Notes: a model not told the origin generated them from the sequence alone. DNA of 64,000 bases from Haematococcus lacustris (GCA_030144725.1 JASKMD010000006.1:10732832-10796831); one strand, 5' to 3'. Shown: positions 33,815-47,470, numbered from the stretch's first letter. Program-made: numbers and translations.

Positions 33815-36800
33815 TGTGTGCCAGGTGTGTCTGAGCTCCACCCAAAAGGAGGACCTTGACCTCGCAGCCTTCCTGCGCAGCATAGCCTCCACCTGCGCCT
33901 CCATCTTGCGGGCTGACCGGCCGCACCCCTGCCTAGGTGACGCCCTGATGGCGGTGAGGGAGCTGGCCTGGGACGACCACAACAAGGTGGTGGAGCCCGG
34001 CATCAGCTGCATGGCGGAGGCTGGCGTGTTTGATGCACTGGCAGGTGGGCAGCGCTGGCACTGTACACCTTTCCACTTTTCCTCTAGTGGCCCTGCATGG
34101 CTGCACAGGCTGGCTCCCTCCACCTCCGCCTCAGGCCCCTACCTCCAGCCCCAGGCCCAATCCCTGACCCGCACTTCACCTGGCATTGAGGCTCAGGCAT
34201 GGCGCAAGCATGGCACACAATGCATCGGCAGCGGGCAAGGCTGAGCAGCCGAAGGGGGGCAAGATAAGCAGCCAGAGGCCCAGGTGTCAGCCTAGGTGTA
34301 CAGCTGCCATCACCACACATTGCATGGCGCCATGCCAGGTAGGTCTGGGGCCAGGCAGGCAGGTAGGTCTGGGGCCAGGCGGGCAGTGTACACCCTCTGC
34401 TGGAAGAGAGGTCAAGTAACACACCTGGTGCTGTCCCGGTCTCTTGTGGAGCGTGTCTACCAGCCATTCACTCAGCTGGCATATGCCAGGCAGGCAGGCA
34501 AGCACTCAGACCCTGAATCATGGCTACAAACCCCATGTACACCAGCTTTACCACCTGTGGTCCATGCAAGCCTGCATCATTGATACCACAGTCAAACTCA
34601 CCAAGCAGCATGCCAGTACTGCAATGCCTCAGCTGCTTGGCTGTTACGCCCGGGGCTCCTGCAGGCCTGCTGACCCCTGGCAGCAGTCCAGGCAAGAGCC
34701 CGGAGGCTATGGCTGCTGCCGAGGGTGCGTCCATCAGCAAGGCGGTGGCAGATTCAGCGTGCGCAATGCTGGAGCGGCTGGCTGCTGCCCCTGAAGGCAG
34801 CCTGGCGCCAGGCCTGGCTGCCCAGGTGCCCCGCCTGCTGCACCAGGTATGTGCCCCGTGTCAGCATCCGCTGGGCCCCGAGGAGCCTGTTCTGGCCATG
34901 GCTATGCTGATGGGTGAACACACAGGCCTGGAGAGCCAGCTGAGGCTAGGCTGAGTCGCTTTGTAAAGGCATGGGCCATGAGGAGAGTGCCAGACTTGAA
35001 GGATGAATAGAGCTGAGGGCACAACATTTGGCTGAGCATGTGCTGGGTTCAGGACGGTTCAGGTGGCAGGCAAAGGGGCAGATGGATGCAGTGGTGGGAG
35101 GATGTTGCTAACACTTCCACCAGGCTGTGCACAGAGCAGCTTCAGATGTCAGGGAGCTGCGTACTTTCTTGTTCAGTGCTTGCAGAAGCTGTCGTGTCAA
35201 AAGAGGAGCGCAAGTGTGAGTGCGAGTGTGACTGCTTGCAGGTCATATCTCACCTGGTTAAGCAACTGGACACCGCGCAGCACGTGCCTGAGAGACAGGA
35301 CGCAGCGCTGTCTGCCCTGCGCAAGCTCCTGGTCACCGAAAACTCGCAAAGCATACCCCCAGCCGCGGCTGAAGCCGCGGACGCTGAGGGTGTGCCCAGT
35401 CGCTTGCGTTCGGTCGCGCTGTCCAGTGAGGCCTTCGGGGGCCAAAGCGGCTGGGGCAAGGGCGACGGCGCACCCGAGTCAACAGCGGCAGCTGCCGCAG
35501 CTCTTCTGGCCGACCTCACCGTGTCATCCTCCTTATCAGCAGCATACGGAGGCCGACCCGCCCAGGCGGCGGAGTCACTCCGGGAGGTCGAACCGGTGAG
35601 CGCGAGCGACGGGGCTTGCATGCGACGGGCATTGTCTCGCTCTGTGCCAATCTCCAGCTGCTGCTACCAGTCTCCAGCTGCAAGTTACTGGCTGCAGCGT
35701 GTGGTTGTCGGTGGTGGCATGTCGTTTTCAGGTTGGGCAGACGTGCAGCTGCTGCTGCTGCTGGGTGACATGCCGCAGGTGGTGGAGCAGCTGATGGCGG
35801 GGCTAGACCATGATGTGGAAGCCTCCCGCAACTTCTGCCAGGCCCTGTACAAGCTGTCGCTGATACGGTGTGTACCTGCCACGTCCCATGCACCTATTGC
35901 CCCATGCACCTATTGCCCCATGCACCTATTGCCTCATGCACCTTGTGCCCCATGCACCTTGTGCCCCATGCATCTTGTGCCCCATGCACCTAGTACCCCA
36001 TGCACCTAGCGCCCTGCACCTTACTCCTCCCTACCTGTACTCCTGTACTCAAGCAACAAGGCTATCCAGGGCAATGCAACGGCGAGAGTCCTGTCGCATG
36101 CCGCCCCACTGACCTATCTTTATGCTTGCACGTGCCATGTGCTGAAGATGCTCATGAAGCCTATGTTTATGATGATAATGGTGACGAGCACGGCACGAAT
36201 TATACTCTGGGTCTCTGCCCTTCTCCCTGCAGATCTCCCTGCCCACTTGCCTCCTGCTCATCTTGTGCCCTATCTTGTGCACCCTGTTTCACCTTCCCTG
36301 CTCCACCCTATTGCAACCCCACCCCCCTATGAAGGTGTAGGGTTGCTGCCGCCCCTGCTGCTGCTGGCCTGCTGCAGGTATGACGAGGCCGTTGAGGGGG
36401 ACGGCCAGGAGCCGGACACGCGGCTCAGCGGCCCGCACTGGCAGCACGCCCCGCCTGAGAGCGAGCAGTACGAGCTCACCTCCCAGCTGGTGACCATGGT
36501 AAGACAGCCGCCTCAAAGATGAGTGCAGGGCTCACACCTGGCCTGGTGGTTTCCCTCATGCTTGCCGTGAGGGCAGGGGGCCAGGGGACCAGGGGCAAGT
36601 GGCATGCCCGTCCAGGAGCATGTTGCAGGGGAGGGGTCAAGTAGAGGTAGGGCTCATCGTGATGCAGGGTACACTGTAGGGCGCACGGGGTGGCACTTGC
36701 CTATCAAGGAAGGCTGCTTCTGCACTAAGGTTTGCCCCCACACAGGGGCTGGGCCACCCAGCGTGTCAACTGTCATCATGCCGCCTGCTGTCTGTGGTGG

Positions 36801-39800
36801 TTTGGTGCCATCCTGCCACTCTATCCTCTATCTATCACCAGCACCAGCACCTTGATAGGCATTCCCAGTAGGCATTACCTGAGCCCCATCATCACCATGC
36901 CACTCCATGACCATGACCACCTGCCCTTTGCATTGCCCGAGCACCAGAACCTCAGTGGGCATCACCTGAGCAGCAGCACCAGCACCATCATCACCTTAAT
37001 CGTGAGTAGCATATGTGCCTGGTGCCTGCGCCCCTGCCGCCTGCCTAGGTGGGTCATGCGGCCACTGGGCTAACGCTGCTGCTGCTGGCCAACCAGAGCA
37101 AGCCCCAAGCTGCTGCCATTCCTCGGGTGAAGGCAGGGGGGCCGGCAGCGGCACCGGGCAGCCCAGGCCTGCAGGCCCCTGCTGCCAGCAGTGCAGGTAA
37201 GGCACTGTGCCCAGGCTGTGCCAGCGTCCTCCCATCATCAGTATCATCACCACCATCAAATCTGGACCACCATCAAATCTGGTCCAGGAAAGCATAGTCC
37301 ATGGAGTCGAGTCCTGCCATCATCACTATCATCACATCGGCATCGGCATTACTACACCTAAAGACTCAAGGTTTACATGCGCCTCGTCTGGCATATCAAT
37401 ATGTAATGGATAATAACTTCATGTATTACGTCTGGCAGCCTGTGTGCAGCAGGCAGCCAGGCCCTTCAATGCTTCCCTGTGACATAGCCCCTGCCCTACT
37501 CACCTCCTGGGTTCCTACCTTACCTTGGCCCACATGAGGCTGCTGGCCTATGCCTCCTACCAGCCTGCTCGTCTCCTTCCATGCCTGCCTGCCCCTCTAT
37601 CCCTCCTTAACGCCAAGGGTGCTACCTTCTTCCCCCTCTCCCACACCCCCCCTCCTATTGCCTGGCTGCCTGCTGCTCCCCCCACCCTGCCTGCCCCAGG
37701 TGAGGCCGCTGGTAACGAGGTGGCCAGCACCCCCCGGGGGCCTGACCGCCTGCTGGAGCGCCTGCAGCGCGCCTCCCTGCTCATGCATGAGCTGGCGGGT
37801 CTCAAGCCGCTGGTCAACAGCCGACCCCTCAGCTACCACAACATCGACGCGCTGTTTGTGCATGGCACGTGCCAGGTGCGGGAAGGGGAGGACGGGGGCT
37901 GGAGGGTACTTGGGACTGTGCAGGTTGGCAGCAGGTAGGGGCGAGGAGGGGCAGGGAGGGGTGAGCGTTACGTCACGTGTGCCACATGCATACAGCCCTC
38001 TAGCTTTTCCTGGAGTGCCCTCCTCTGCCCCCAAGGTCCAGCAGGAGGGGTGGGGCAGGCAGGGTGTTGTAGCCGTTGCAGTTTGAGGCGGCAGCAGATA
38101 GTGGGAGTGGAGGGGTGGGTGTCAGGCACACCAAGCCACCTACATACAACCTGCTCCTGACTGCCCTCTCGGACTGCCAGGCACTTGTCAGGCTCAGTGC
38201 TTCTCAGACCTCCACCTCTACACTGCGATGCCATGCCAACTTCCACCACTGCCTCTCTTGCTTCTACCACCCCTGCACAAACTACCACCCCACCCCAGTT
38301 TGCCTTGTAAGGCTGCTTGGCTGCTTGGCCCAATTCCTGCGCCTGCACCCCAAGCCTCCCCTTGTCCTCCCAACCCTGCCCACCACAGGCCCTGCTCCAG
38401 GGCATGGGCAGCTACTACAATGCGCAACGCGCAGCAGCCAAGGCCCTCCAGCGCGCCGCCATCATGGCAGCCTCCGCCAGCAACGACGCCGACAGCCCCT
38501 CCATGCAAGAGGAGGCATCCGGCCTGCAGCACGCCGTGGATGCGGCCTTGGCAGCGGCTGAGGAGACGGAGGACTTGAGCTTGTCAGAGAATGGGCTGCA
38601 GGGCGAGGCGGAGGGGGCTGGGGGGGGCCGTGGCACGCTGCAGCTGCAGTCCTCCTTCATGCTCCCCCAGCTCAGCCCCTCCCGCTATGCCAGCTTTGCA
38701 CAGTCTTCGAATCCATTGCTGCAGGTGGGTAGGCAGGCCAGCTCGACCTCCACTGCTGCTCTCTGTTGCACAGTCTTCGAAGCTACTGCTGCAGGGACCC
38801 TTGTTAGCAGCCCGCAACCGGCGGCCTGTGGCCTGCACCCCATGGCCTGCAGCCTGTGACGTGGCATGGCCAGTGTTGGTGGTTGGTAGATTCAAGTAGT
38901 GAGCAGGTGGCTGTCATGGTCAGGTTCACTAATGGTTACCCAGCACCTGCCCCTCCACCTGCCCCTCCACCCGCCCCTCCATGTGCCCCTCCATGTGCAG
39001 CCATTGCTGCACCATGAGACCGGGGCACTGGAGCTGATGAAGGAGGTGGTGCGTGACTATGACGGCGCCCGCCTCAAGCTGCGTGACATTGGAGCCTTGC
39101 ACCTGTGGGTACAGCCAGGCCTCACTCCACCTCTCACACCCTCACTCTTCCTCACTCTAGCAGCCTCTCCCACCCTCACTCCTCTGGCAGACATCAGGCA
39201 AAGCCCCTCATCCCACCTCATGGACCTAGCAGAACTAGTGTCTCGCCTGACATACTGTGGCTGTGCAGTGCAACAGTTCCAGTAGCAATGCATCAGACCA
39301 AGGGCCTTGCCTCAGCTCAAGTCCAGGCGTGATGAGGCTTACCCAAGTCAGACAATGCAGCGCTCGCGTCACAACCGTGTTCCATAGCACAACCACACTC
39401 CTGCTGCCTCTTTACTGAGCCCTGTCTCTTTACATACCACACTGGCCACTCATGCTGTGTTGAACGTTGAACATATCACGGCATCAGGTCAACTGATATG
39501 TTAGGGTGTGGTTGGGAGCGAGGGGGGCTGCTGAGCTGAATTCAGCTGAGCTCCTGCCTCCTGCCCCTGCCCCCATGCCATGTAGGTTTGCCCGCATGCT
39601 GGGTGACAACCTGCGCGACAACCTGCTGGTGTCCCTGCAGTTCAACCTGGCGCGATCAGAAGCCCTGCACTCTGCTCTGAAGCAGGTCAGTGGACTGGCA
39701 GCCATGCAACCAGCACCCCTGCTGCTGGCCCCCACAATCAGCTGCAGCACCCACCATTCCGTGCTCATAGGACTCCTCTCATATGTTAAGCTGCACTAAT

Positions 39801-41231
39801 CAGCAAGTAACTGGGTTGTCAACAGTGTTTGTCATCATCAGCACTGAGCAGCAGCAGCAGTAGCAGCCATCAGCAGCAGGAGCAGCAGCTGCAGCTACAT
39901 GACCATCACATCACATTGCACACGCCCTTAACACACAGGTGGCACAGTGGCACTCTGCTGACTGCAGGAGGGGTGTGTGCAGCTGATGGCCAAGGTGCTG
40001 GCTCAGGCGCCACAGATGGATGGCGCCCAGCATGAGGTGAGGCCGACACGCCTGGAGGGATCCACCCAGAAGCAGCACGATGGGCAGCTATGCCAAGCAT
40101 GACTACACGGAGGGTTAGAGCTGAAGCTGGGGCCAAGAGACAGCAGACAACAGGGTGCACCAAGCCAGGGACTGGGTGGAAGAGACCACTACCCATGCTG
40201 CAAGCAATGCCATGCAGCATGTGAATATATTGTATATATATATAGAGACAGATATATAGATGTGTCATTAAGAATAATATACAAGTATACGTTTACCTAT
40301 ATACATACAGGTCTTGTCCTTTATACAATGAGTGCTTTCCTCGTCCACTATCCACGTATTAAACCAGTGCTTTCCTCGCATCCTTGCCCTCTGCCTCATG
40401 GTATCTTTTCTGGCTTTTCCAAAGGGATGGGCTGATATCTGTGTGCCTCATGTACAGCCACTGCACGTGCTGGCAGGTGCGCCGGCTGCTGGCCCTGATC
40501 ACCCTGGGCCTAGTGGCTTCTGACGAGATCTTGACCTCCTCAGCTCAAGGCGGCGGGGCAGCAGAGGCTGCGGCAGGTGCCAGGCAGGCCCTGGCCCTGC
40601 TGGACAAGCATGACCTGCCAGGTGAGGGAGGGGCAGAGGGGAGGCCTTGACCTGCCCCTATCTTACTGTTTTCACAACAGCTGGCTCACCAGCCTAGTCC
40701 CTTGCTTACTATCCTGCCTGCTGGCACGGGAGCGAGGGGTGGACAGGGGCAGGGGGTGGAGGGGAGGGTAGGGGAGGGGTAGTCAGAGGCAGGGGCAGGG
40801 AGGGATGTCTGCCCACCAGCTGGCGCACCTGCTTTCCTGCTGCACCACCCACCTGTCTATCTGCCGGTCAGCCCGCATGTTCACCTGCTCGCTGCAGGCA
40901 TGATGGAGCGAGTGATGCGTGACGCCTGCCGGGACGGCCGCTTCGTCATCTCCTCCACCACTGCCTGGCCCTTCATGCTGGAGCCAGCGGCTCTCACAGT
41001 GCAGTGCTTGGCAAGGTCACCCACCTATGCGCGCCGCCTGGCGGACAAGAAGGTGGGCTGCCAGCCTAACTGTGTGGGGCAAGTGGGGGCTGGCATAGGG
41101 GCACCTGCGGGCACCACATCAGGCCCCGCACTGGCTGGTCACGCTGCTGGCTCCAGGCTGGAGTGCTCGACAGCATACCTCAGCTTGGGTCCCATCCGCG
41201 ATAGGCGAATGCTTGCCTGCCATTGCACCGA

Positions 41232-41328
<97 letters not shown>

Positions 41329-44300
41329 GCCTACTCCAACCGCCCACACCTGCTGATGACCACCTGGTGGCAATGTTGGTGCAGATCCCTGCCATGCTGT
41401 TGGGTGCTCTGCGCAACAAGCACGGCTCCCAGCCCCAAGTCGCACTGTGGCTGGTGCGCGCGCTGCTCAACTTTGCACGGCTGCCGGACCTGCGGCCCGC
41501 ACTGCTGGCAGCGGACTGCCTAGAGACACTGCTGGTGCGCGCTACCTCCCCCTATCTTCTCCTGCTATGGGACAGGGCAGTGGGTGGGGCAGGGTGGAAG
41601 GCCAAGGGGAGGCCAGGGGCTTCTGTGTTGGTGGGATGGACGAAGGGATGCTGTGTATAGGAGTAAAGCTAGTACTAAGCAGGGATGGGTACAGTAGCTG
41701 GAGGGATGGTGTACTGTTGTGTTGGTGGAAGGGGTAGAGGAGGGAGGGAGGGGTTTGGCTATGTTTGGACAAATGGGGTAGAGGAGTGCTGCAGCGGGGA
41801 AATGAGGAAGGGCGGGGAAATGAGGAAGGGCGGGGAAATGAGGAAGGTCATGGTCGTGGTCAGCGTCAAGCAACAATTGGCAATGGTCTGTGTCAGTCCT
41901 TCGCACTCTGATCATGACCCATCATGCCTGTTTTGGTGTTCATTGTGAGGGTGAGGGTGCTGGGAGGTGCTGCTTGCTGGCTGCAGCCGTACACAGCCTG
42001 GGACGACCTGCGGGTGGCGGATGCCGCACGTGGGTGCCTGCTGCAGCTGGGGGAGCTGCCAGACCTGCCCTGCAAGCTAGCGCTTCAAAGCAGCCTGCCA
42101 GGTGTGTTAGGGTTGGTCAGAGTTAGGGTTTAGGCCCTTGACCAACCCCTAACCCGCCCTGACCCAGTGGGTGGTGGCATGGTAGCGAGTCAAGGTGGGG
42201 AGGGTGGAGCGCAGCAGCCTGCCCTGCCTAGAGCGTATCTGCTGGTTGAATCCCAGTTTGCACACCCATGCCCCCGCCTATTGACCCCTGCCAACCAGCC
42301 CCCGCTGCCCCCGTGCCCGCTGCCCCCCTGCCCGCTGCCCCTGCGCCTGATGCCGCATGGTCCCCACACCTGCTGCCAACAGCCCTCCTGCCTGCCCGCC
42401 CCCGGTCTGCCTCCCCCCTACAGAGGCAGTGCAGCCCAGCATGAGCCAGCCCTTGCCCCCGACCTCCCCCTCCTCCCCCGCCCCCCCGGTCGAACCTGTG
42501 GTGGACGTGTTGATCAGCTACAAGCGGCAGGACGCCCATGCGTTTGCCCGCATGCTGCACACCCTGCTGATCACGCGGGGCGTCAGCTGCCTGCTGGACT
42601 TTGGTGCGTGAGCCACAACACCTTGTAAGAGAAGGCTTGTGTGCAGCTTCATCAGGATAGGGTTAACCAAGCTGTTTGCTATGCTGCTGAGGTGTTTGGG
42701 CGCTTTGTACTGGGGGGCCTCCCTGCTTCCCTCCAGGACCTTAGCAAGCAAGCAGGGGAGCAGACCCCAGGCGAAAGGGGTAGAGGGCCAGCAGGCAAAT
42801 GACTTTGTCAAGGCAGGGTGGTCTCAAGGGTTGTCGAGGAGCTGCATGCATCACCTCAGCCCAGGAGGGTTATGACGCACGATGTCCGGTGGCGGCAAAA
42901 GAGCTACCCTTCACGTGTGCCAGCATCTTGTGTGCCTCGGTGCCAGCATCTAGAGCCAGCATCTAGTGTACCTCGGTGATAGAGCAGGCTAGCAAGTAAC
43001 TGACCTGGATTGACCAGCTCCCCTGCCCGCCTGGCCTTTCCCATCTTTCCCATCATTTGCCACATTCCCATCTCCCCTCATCTCCCTCATTTCCATCTTT
43101 CCCTTCACTTCCATTTTCCCTTCATTTCCCATGCCCTGGCCTCCCCCTGCCCTGTGCACGGCCTGCAGAGTATGGCCAGGACCTGAGTGACGTGAGGCAG
43201 GTAGTGAGCCGCTGCCGCAACCTGGTGGTGGTGCTGACAGGTGCGTGGAGCACCGCCTGCTGCACTCCAGACCTTGTTTGACTTAGCGCTATAGACAGCG
43301 TTGGCTATAACAACAGCCATATCTCAATCCAAGCTATGAATCATGCAGCTAAACAAAATGCTACACCCCGTCCGGTCCCAAACAGCAAGCAATTCAAGCA
43401 GCGTCCCTCACAAATGCCCCCACCTATACCACCACCCTTGACCCCCCTCCTCGTCTTTCATTAATGAAGGCTGCACAGACCACCGCCTGCTGCACAACCC
43501 CCTCTCCCAGCTCCAAACCCTTGAAACACCTAACGTGCCCCCCTCCTCCACCTCCCCCCTCCTCCACCTCCCCCCTCCTCCAGGTGTTTCTCTTGGCTGC
43601 ATGCCCCCCCACCGACACCCACCCTTGAGCCCTGATTCTGTACTGTGAACCCACCTTACCTATACCCTCACCCACACCCTCCCATGGCCCTCGCAGACAA
43701 CGTGTTGACCAGCCCCCGCTGCTTGGAGGAGATGGAGGCCGCTGTGAGGTGTGACGTCAACACCGTCACCGTGGTGAAGGAGGGAGCGCGGTGAGGGACA
43801 TGGCTAGTGGAGGGGGTGAGGGGCATGGCTAAGTGAGGGGTGAGGGGCACGGCAAGTGGGGTGAGGGCATAGCTTGCTGAGGGGTGAGGGACATGCACGC
43901 AGGTTGAAAATGTTGCTGTTGCAGGGGAGCCCTGCAGGGGGGTGGGTGCAGAGGGCGGGGGGGCAAGATGTGCGGCAGGCCTGAGTCTGCAGTCTGGGTA
44001 TGTCCCTTGTGTGTTCTCTTTGTCCTGCTGCTGCCCTGAGTGATGAAACAGCGCATTGCCAGCCCACTACCACCTCAGCTAGGTTGGCATGGCATGGCAT
44101 GGCATGGCATGGTTGCTTCGCTTGCACTTTGTGATGGGTCGCTACTGATGGAACCAGCTGCTGCACATACTGTGATGGGGTTTGATGCCACTGCAGCTGT
44201 TGCTGGAAGGAGAGGGTCCTGCTGTACTTGACATGCTCTGTGCTGGGTGGACTGCTTTGTGCTGCTGCTGGCGCTGCTGCTGCTGTGGTGCAGGTGGGGT

Positions 44301-47300
44301 GACGCCAGTGGCAACATGGTGGGCTTCCCTCCTCAGCCCACCCTGCGCCTGCTGCAGCCTGAGGTGCAAAAGGTGTTTGCGCTGAAGCCGCTGCACCACA
44401 GGTTGGTCTGGACAACCCAGTTTGCCCTAATATTGGACTACGATACGGGTTTTACTGGCACCACGTCAATCCCTGTATAATTATTATCCTTTGAATATGT
44501 TATCGCATTGAGGATGCCTTTTCCTGACCTGACCTGACCTGACCTGACCTGACCTGACCTGACCTGACCTGACCTGACCTGACCTGACCTGACCTGACCT
44601 GACCTGACCTGACCTGACCTGACCTGACCTGACCTGACCTGACCTGTTTTGTACAACATAGGCTGACATGCAGGCTGATAAGCTGTGCATAGTGCCTAGT
44701 AACCTGACCTGACCCGACCTGACCTCTCCTCCCCCTATCCATCCCCCGCAGAGATGCCCACTACGCATATTTTGTCACCCAGCTCATGCGCCGCATCAAG
44801 CTCCCACCCCGGCCCACCGCCCTTCACCCCTCCACCAGCCTTGCCGCCCGCTCCCTCCCAGCCCTCCAAGCCTCTGGGTCCCCTCTCCCCCCAGCTGGCT
44901 CCCCACAACCCAGCAGCTCACAACTCCCCTTCCTCCCTACCGCCCCCTCCCTCACCCTCCCCACCACAACAGGCCCAGCCACCATCGTCTCAGGGCCCCG
45001 CCCACTCTCCCCCGCACCCCCCTTGGGCCACGCCAATTCCGCCAACCGCCAGCAGCAGCGCTCCCCCATACCTGCCCTGGCCGTGCAGCTGCAGCCTCCC
45101 CCCTCCCTGCAATTGCCAGGGACCCCTATGGCTGGAGACGCCCTCCAGCTCCTCACGACCCTGCTGCAACAGCAAAGCCAGCAGATGAGTTGCTTGAGGG
45201 GCGAGCTGGCAGACATGAAGTCTGCCATGCTCACCCTCCAGCAGCAGCAGCAGCACCAGCAGCAAGGGGGAGCAACACATACCAGCAGTTCGAGCCAGCA
45301 GCAGCAGCGTGTGGGACCCAGCATCAGCGCACCCCCCCTTGCCACCCCCACCACTCCCACCCGGCGGGGCAGGCCCCCTTCCACCACCCCTGGTGGGGCC
45401 CCTGGCGCCGCGGCTGGCGCTGGTGCAGGTCCTGCAGTGGATGGTGATGCAGCGGCAGTGGTGGCGGCAGCAGTGGTGGCAGGGCTGGCGAGGGAGGTGT
45501 CCAGCCTGCGTGACAGCCTGGCTGCCCAGGTGGCCTCCAGCACTCAGAAGGTGGCGGAGGAACTGGGGCGGGAGATGGCTGCACTGGCTCAGCAGGTGCG
45601 GCTCACCACCACCACCACCACCACCACCACCACCACTAGCTTTGCTCCCATGCTGCAGCTGATCATCCTTCTCACACCCCCTCCCACACTCTTGTCATGC
45701 TCCCTCCCACACAATCGTCCCACTCCTCCAAGCCATTCAAGTCCCAATGCAACACCAGACCACTTGCATGTCACTCTAATCACCCCTGCAGCCCCTTCAA
45801 CATCCCTGCCTCCCCCTACTCCTCCCTCCCCTCCCCCTACTCCCGCCCCACTGCTGCTGGCCCCGTGTCACTCCACAGGTGCAGCATCTGGCCACAGCCA
45901 ACACCTCACACCCCACCCTGACCAGCAGCAGCGGTCCTAGCCAGCGGCCCAGCGGCAGTCCCCCCTCCCAGGCTGATGATCGCATTGAGGGAGGGAGGGG
46001 GTCGCCAGACAGGACGCTGCCTGGGGAGTTTCTTGATGAGCAGCAGGCAGCAGGGGGGGAGGCGGGGGTACCCGCTGGCCTGTCAGCCCTCATGCATGAC
46101 TGGCAGCAGCAGCTGTCAGACAGCCTGGCTGGCCATGTCGCTGGGCTGCGTGGCGAGCTGGGCCAAGAGAGCAGCCGTCAGCTGCGGGGCGTGGCGGCGG
46201 ATATCCTGGAGCTGAGGCGGGGCATGACCATGCTGGTGGACGGCCTGCAGGTGGGGCAGGGCAGGATGAGGGTGAGGGGAGAGCAGGTGGGGTGGGCAAA
46301 CAGTCTGCAATTGGGGTGGGCAGGGGCTGCAGGCAAAGCAGGAGCAGGTGCCATGGAGTATATGTATATATAGTAATATGTATATAGTATTGTATATATA
46401 GTACACAGTATACGTAAATAATAGTGCCATGGAGTTTGAACAGCTGGTGCTGGGGCAGCAGGTGGGGCAGGGCAAGGAGCAGGGGTAGGCCGGGTATGGA
46501 CTCAGGGGCGAATGTGGAGAGGCAGGGAGAGGGGCCAGCAAGCCAGGCAAACAAGGGCGCAGGGCGCACATAGCATGAGGGGCATCTGGATGTGCCTCTC
46601 TACCAGCACCGACCTCACCCTCTCCCAATGATGGCACACATCCCAATGATGGCAGAAGCTGCATGCATGCTGGGGAGGTCATTGGCTAGGCCGGTGTGAC
46701 ATTAGGTCGCACCAATGCACCCCCTCACACACATACGTGTGACCTGTGTGATGATAGCAGCCAAGGGTGACATATGACTGTGAGGCTGACTGTGCAGGGA
46801 GTGCAGGGCTTGGTGAAGAGCTTGGCGGCCAGCAGTCTGCGCAGCTCTGGAGGGCCAGACGCTTACAACATGAGCGCCAGCATGCGCATGGCCCCCTACA
46901 TCATGGTGAGTTGCTCGCATGGGAGGCGTGACAGGGCTTGGTGCGCAAGCATATGGCGCGGCATCATGCACCCAATCCAAACAACCATGCACATCAGCTC
47001 AGCTTAGCTTGCATGCACATGGTGCTTGTATGAGTTCGGTTTGCTGCATGGCTACCATGCAGACCGCCACTCACCCTGAGGGCGCCATCTTCCACAGCAC
47101 TCCCTTGGACGCCACCAGCCCGCCCCCCGACCTTCCTCATGGCATGTCCGCCTCCATGCCTAGCCTTAATGCCATGCTCGCCGCCAACAGCAACGGCGCC
47201 ATGCTGCCCCCCATCGCCAACGGCTACAACGGCAGCCCGGGCCACGGGGAGCGGCAGAGCCGCAACCCCCACAAGGGCAGCGGGGGGCCAGGCAGCGGGG

Positions 47301-47470
47301 GAGGAGCGGGGGGAGGAAACGGCACAGCAGCCAGCAATACCACGCCCGGGGGGGTCCTGGGGCCGGCGGCGGTGACGCCGCATGTGGGCGGGTTTCAGGG
47401 CGCGCGTATTGCAGCCCAGCAAGCGCGCCTCACTGCCATCTCCGGCCGCACCATGGCTGTCAAGCATTGA
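31630..47470 (+). CDS. ARM-repeat, TIR-domain and coiled-coil protein (~1,759 aa)
   Basis: Exons: 31630-31809, 31910-32039, 32162-32355, 32892-33017, 33825-34044, 34665-34846, 35242-35595, 35779-35867, 36378-36498, 37049-37196, 37700-37875, 38389-38724, 39001-39104, 39586-39685, 39968-40036, 40477-40621, 40898-41052, 41385-41534, 41987-42101, 42424-42603, 43169-43240, 43697-43790, 44294-44401, 44752-45595, 45879-46250, 46798-46905, 47063-47470 (stop TGA). All 26 junctions keep phase; one donor is GC. Residues 1-1030 are mostly helical armadillo-like repeats (VAALAALGELIWQRD, LLGAIAGLVPRALDP, MAVRELAWDDHNKVVEPG, ALWLVRALLNFARLPDLRPA). A TIR domain follows at about 1060-1195, then a Pro/Ser-rich stretch, coiled coils (ELADMKSAMLTLQQQQQ, AREVSSLRDSLAAQV, VAADILELRRGMTMLV) and a Gly/Ser-rich tail. 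ARM plus TIR recalls animal SARM1, an NAD-cleaving enzyme, but no SAM domain was seen and the TIR is internal. Function unknown; NADase activity or TIR-mediated scaffolding are both possible. Confidence 0.88.
32372..32461 (-). repeat. Inverted copy of the fourth ARM-TIR exon, inside the preceding intron
   Basis: Read on the minus strand it gives SQLLGAIAGLVPRALDPIDD, against SQLLGAIAGLVPRALDPDDA from the sense exon at 32892-33017. The two lie about 430 bp apart head to head, so the unspliced transcript can fold into a ~90-bp hairpin that buries the exon. No splice sites make it an expressed antisense gene. Confidence 0.9.
41231..41328. repeat. (CCTG)~24 tetranucleotide repeat in an ARM-TIR intron
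   Basis: Uninterrupted CCTG units between the exons ending at 41052 and starting at 41385. Confidence 0.95.
42498..44814 (+). other. TIR domain of the ARM-TIR gene (exons 20-24)
   Basis: Spliced sequence begins VVDVLISYKRQDAHAFARML (strand bA and helix A, the box-1-like SYKRQDA), continues SCLLDFEYGQDL, NLVVVLTDNVLTSPRCLEEM then EAAVRCDVNTVTVVKEGARW, and ends HYAYFVTQLMRRIKLP. This is the TIR_2-like pattern found in bacteria, algae and plants. The Glu pair in CLEEMEAA sits where catalytic TIRs place their NAD-cleaving Glu (C/W..E...A). Four introns interrupt the domain and all junctions are in phase. Confidence 0.85.
44524..44645. repeat. (CCTGA)~24 pentanucleotide repeat in an ARM-TIR intron
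   Basis: Perfect TGACC/CCTGA units just upstream of the exon at 44752; a short second block (44702-44722) follows. All frames are open through it, so it generates false reading frames. Confidence 0.95.

Noticed and set aside
44438..44768. Arg-Ser-Gly-Gln-Val repeat frames on the minus strand
   Set aside because: They arise from the (CCTGA)n intronic repeat.
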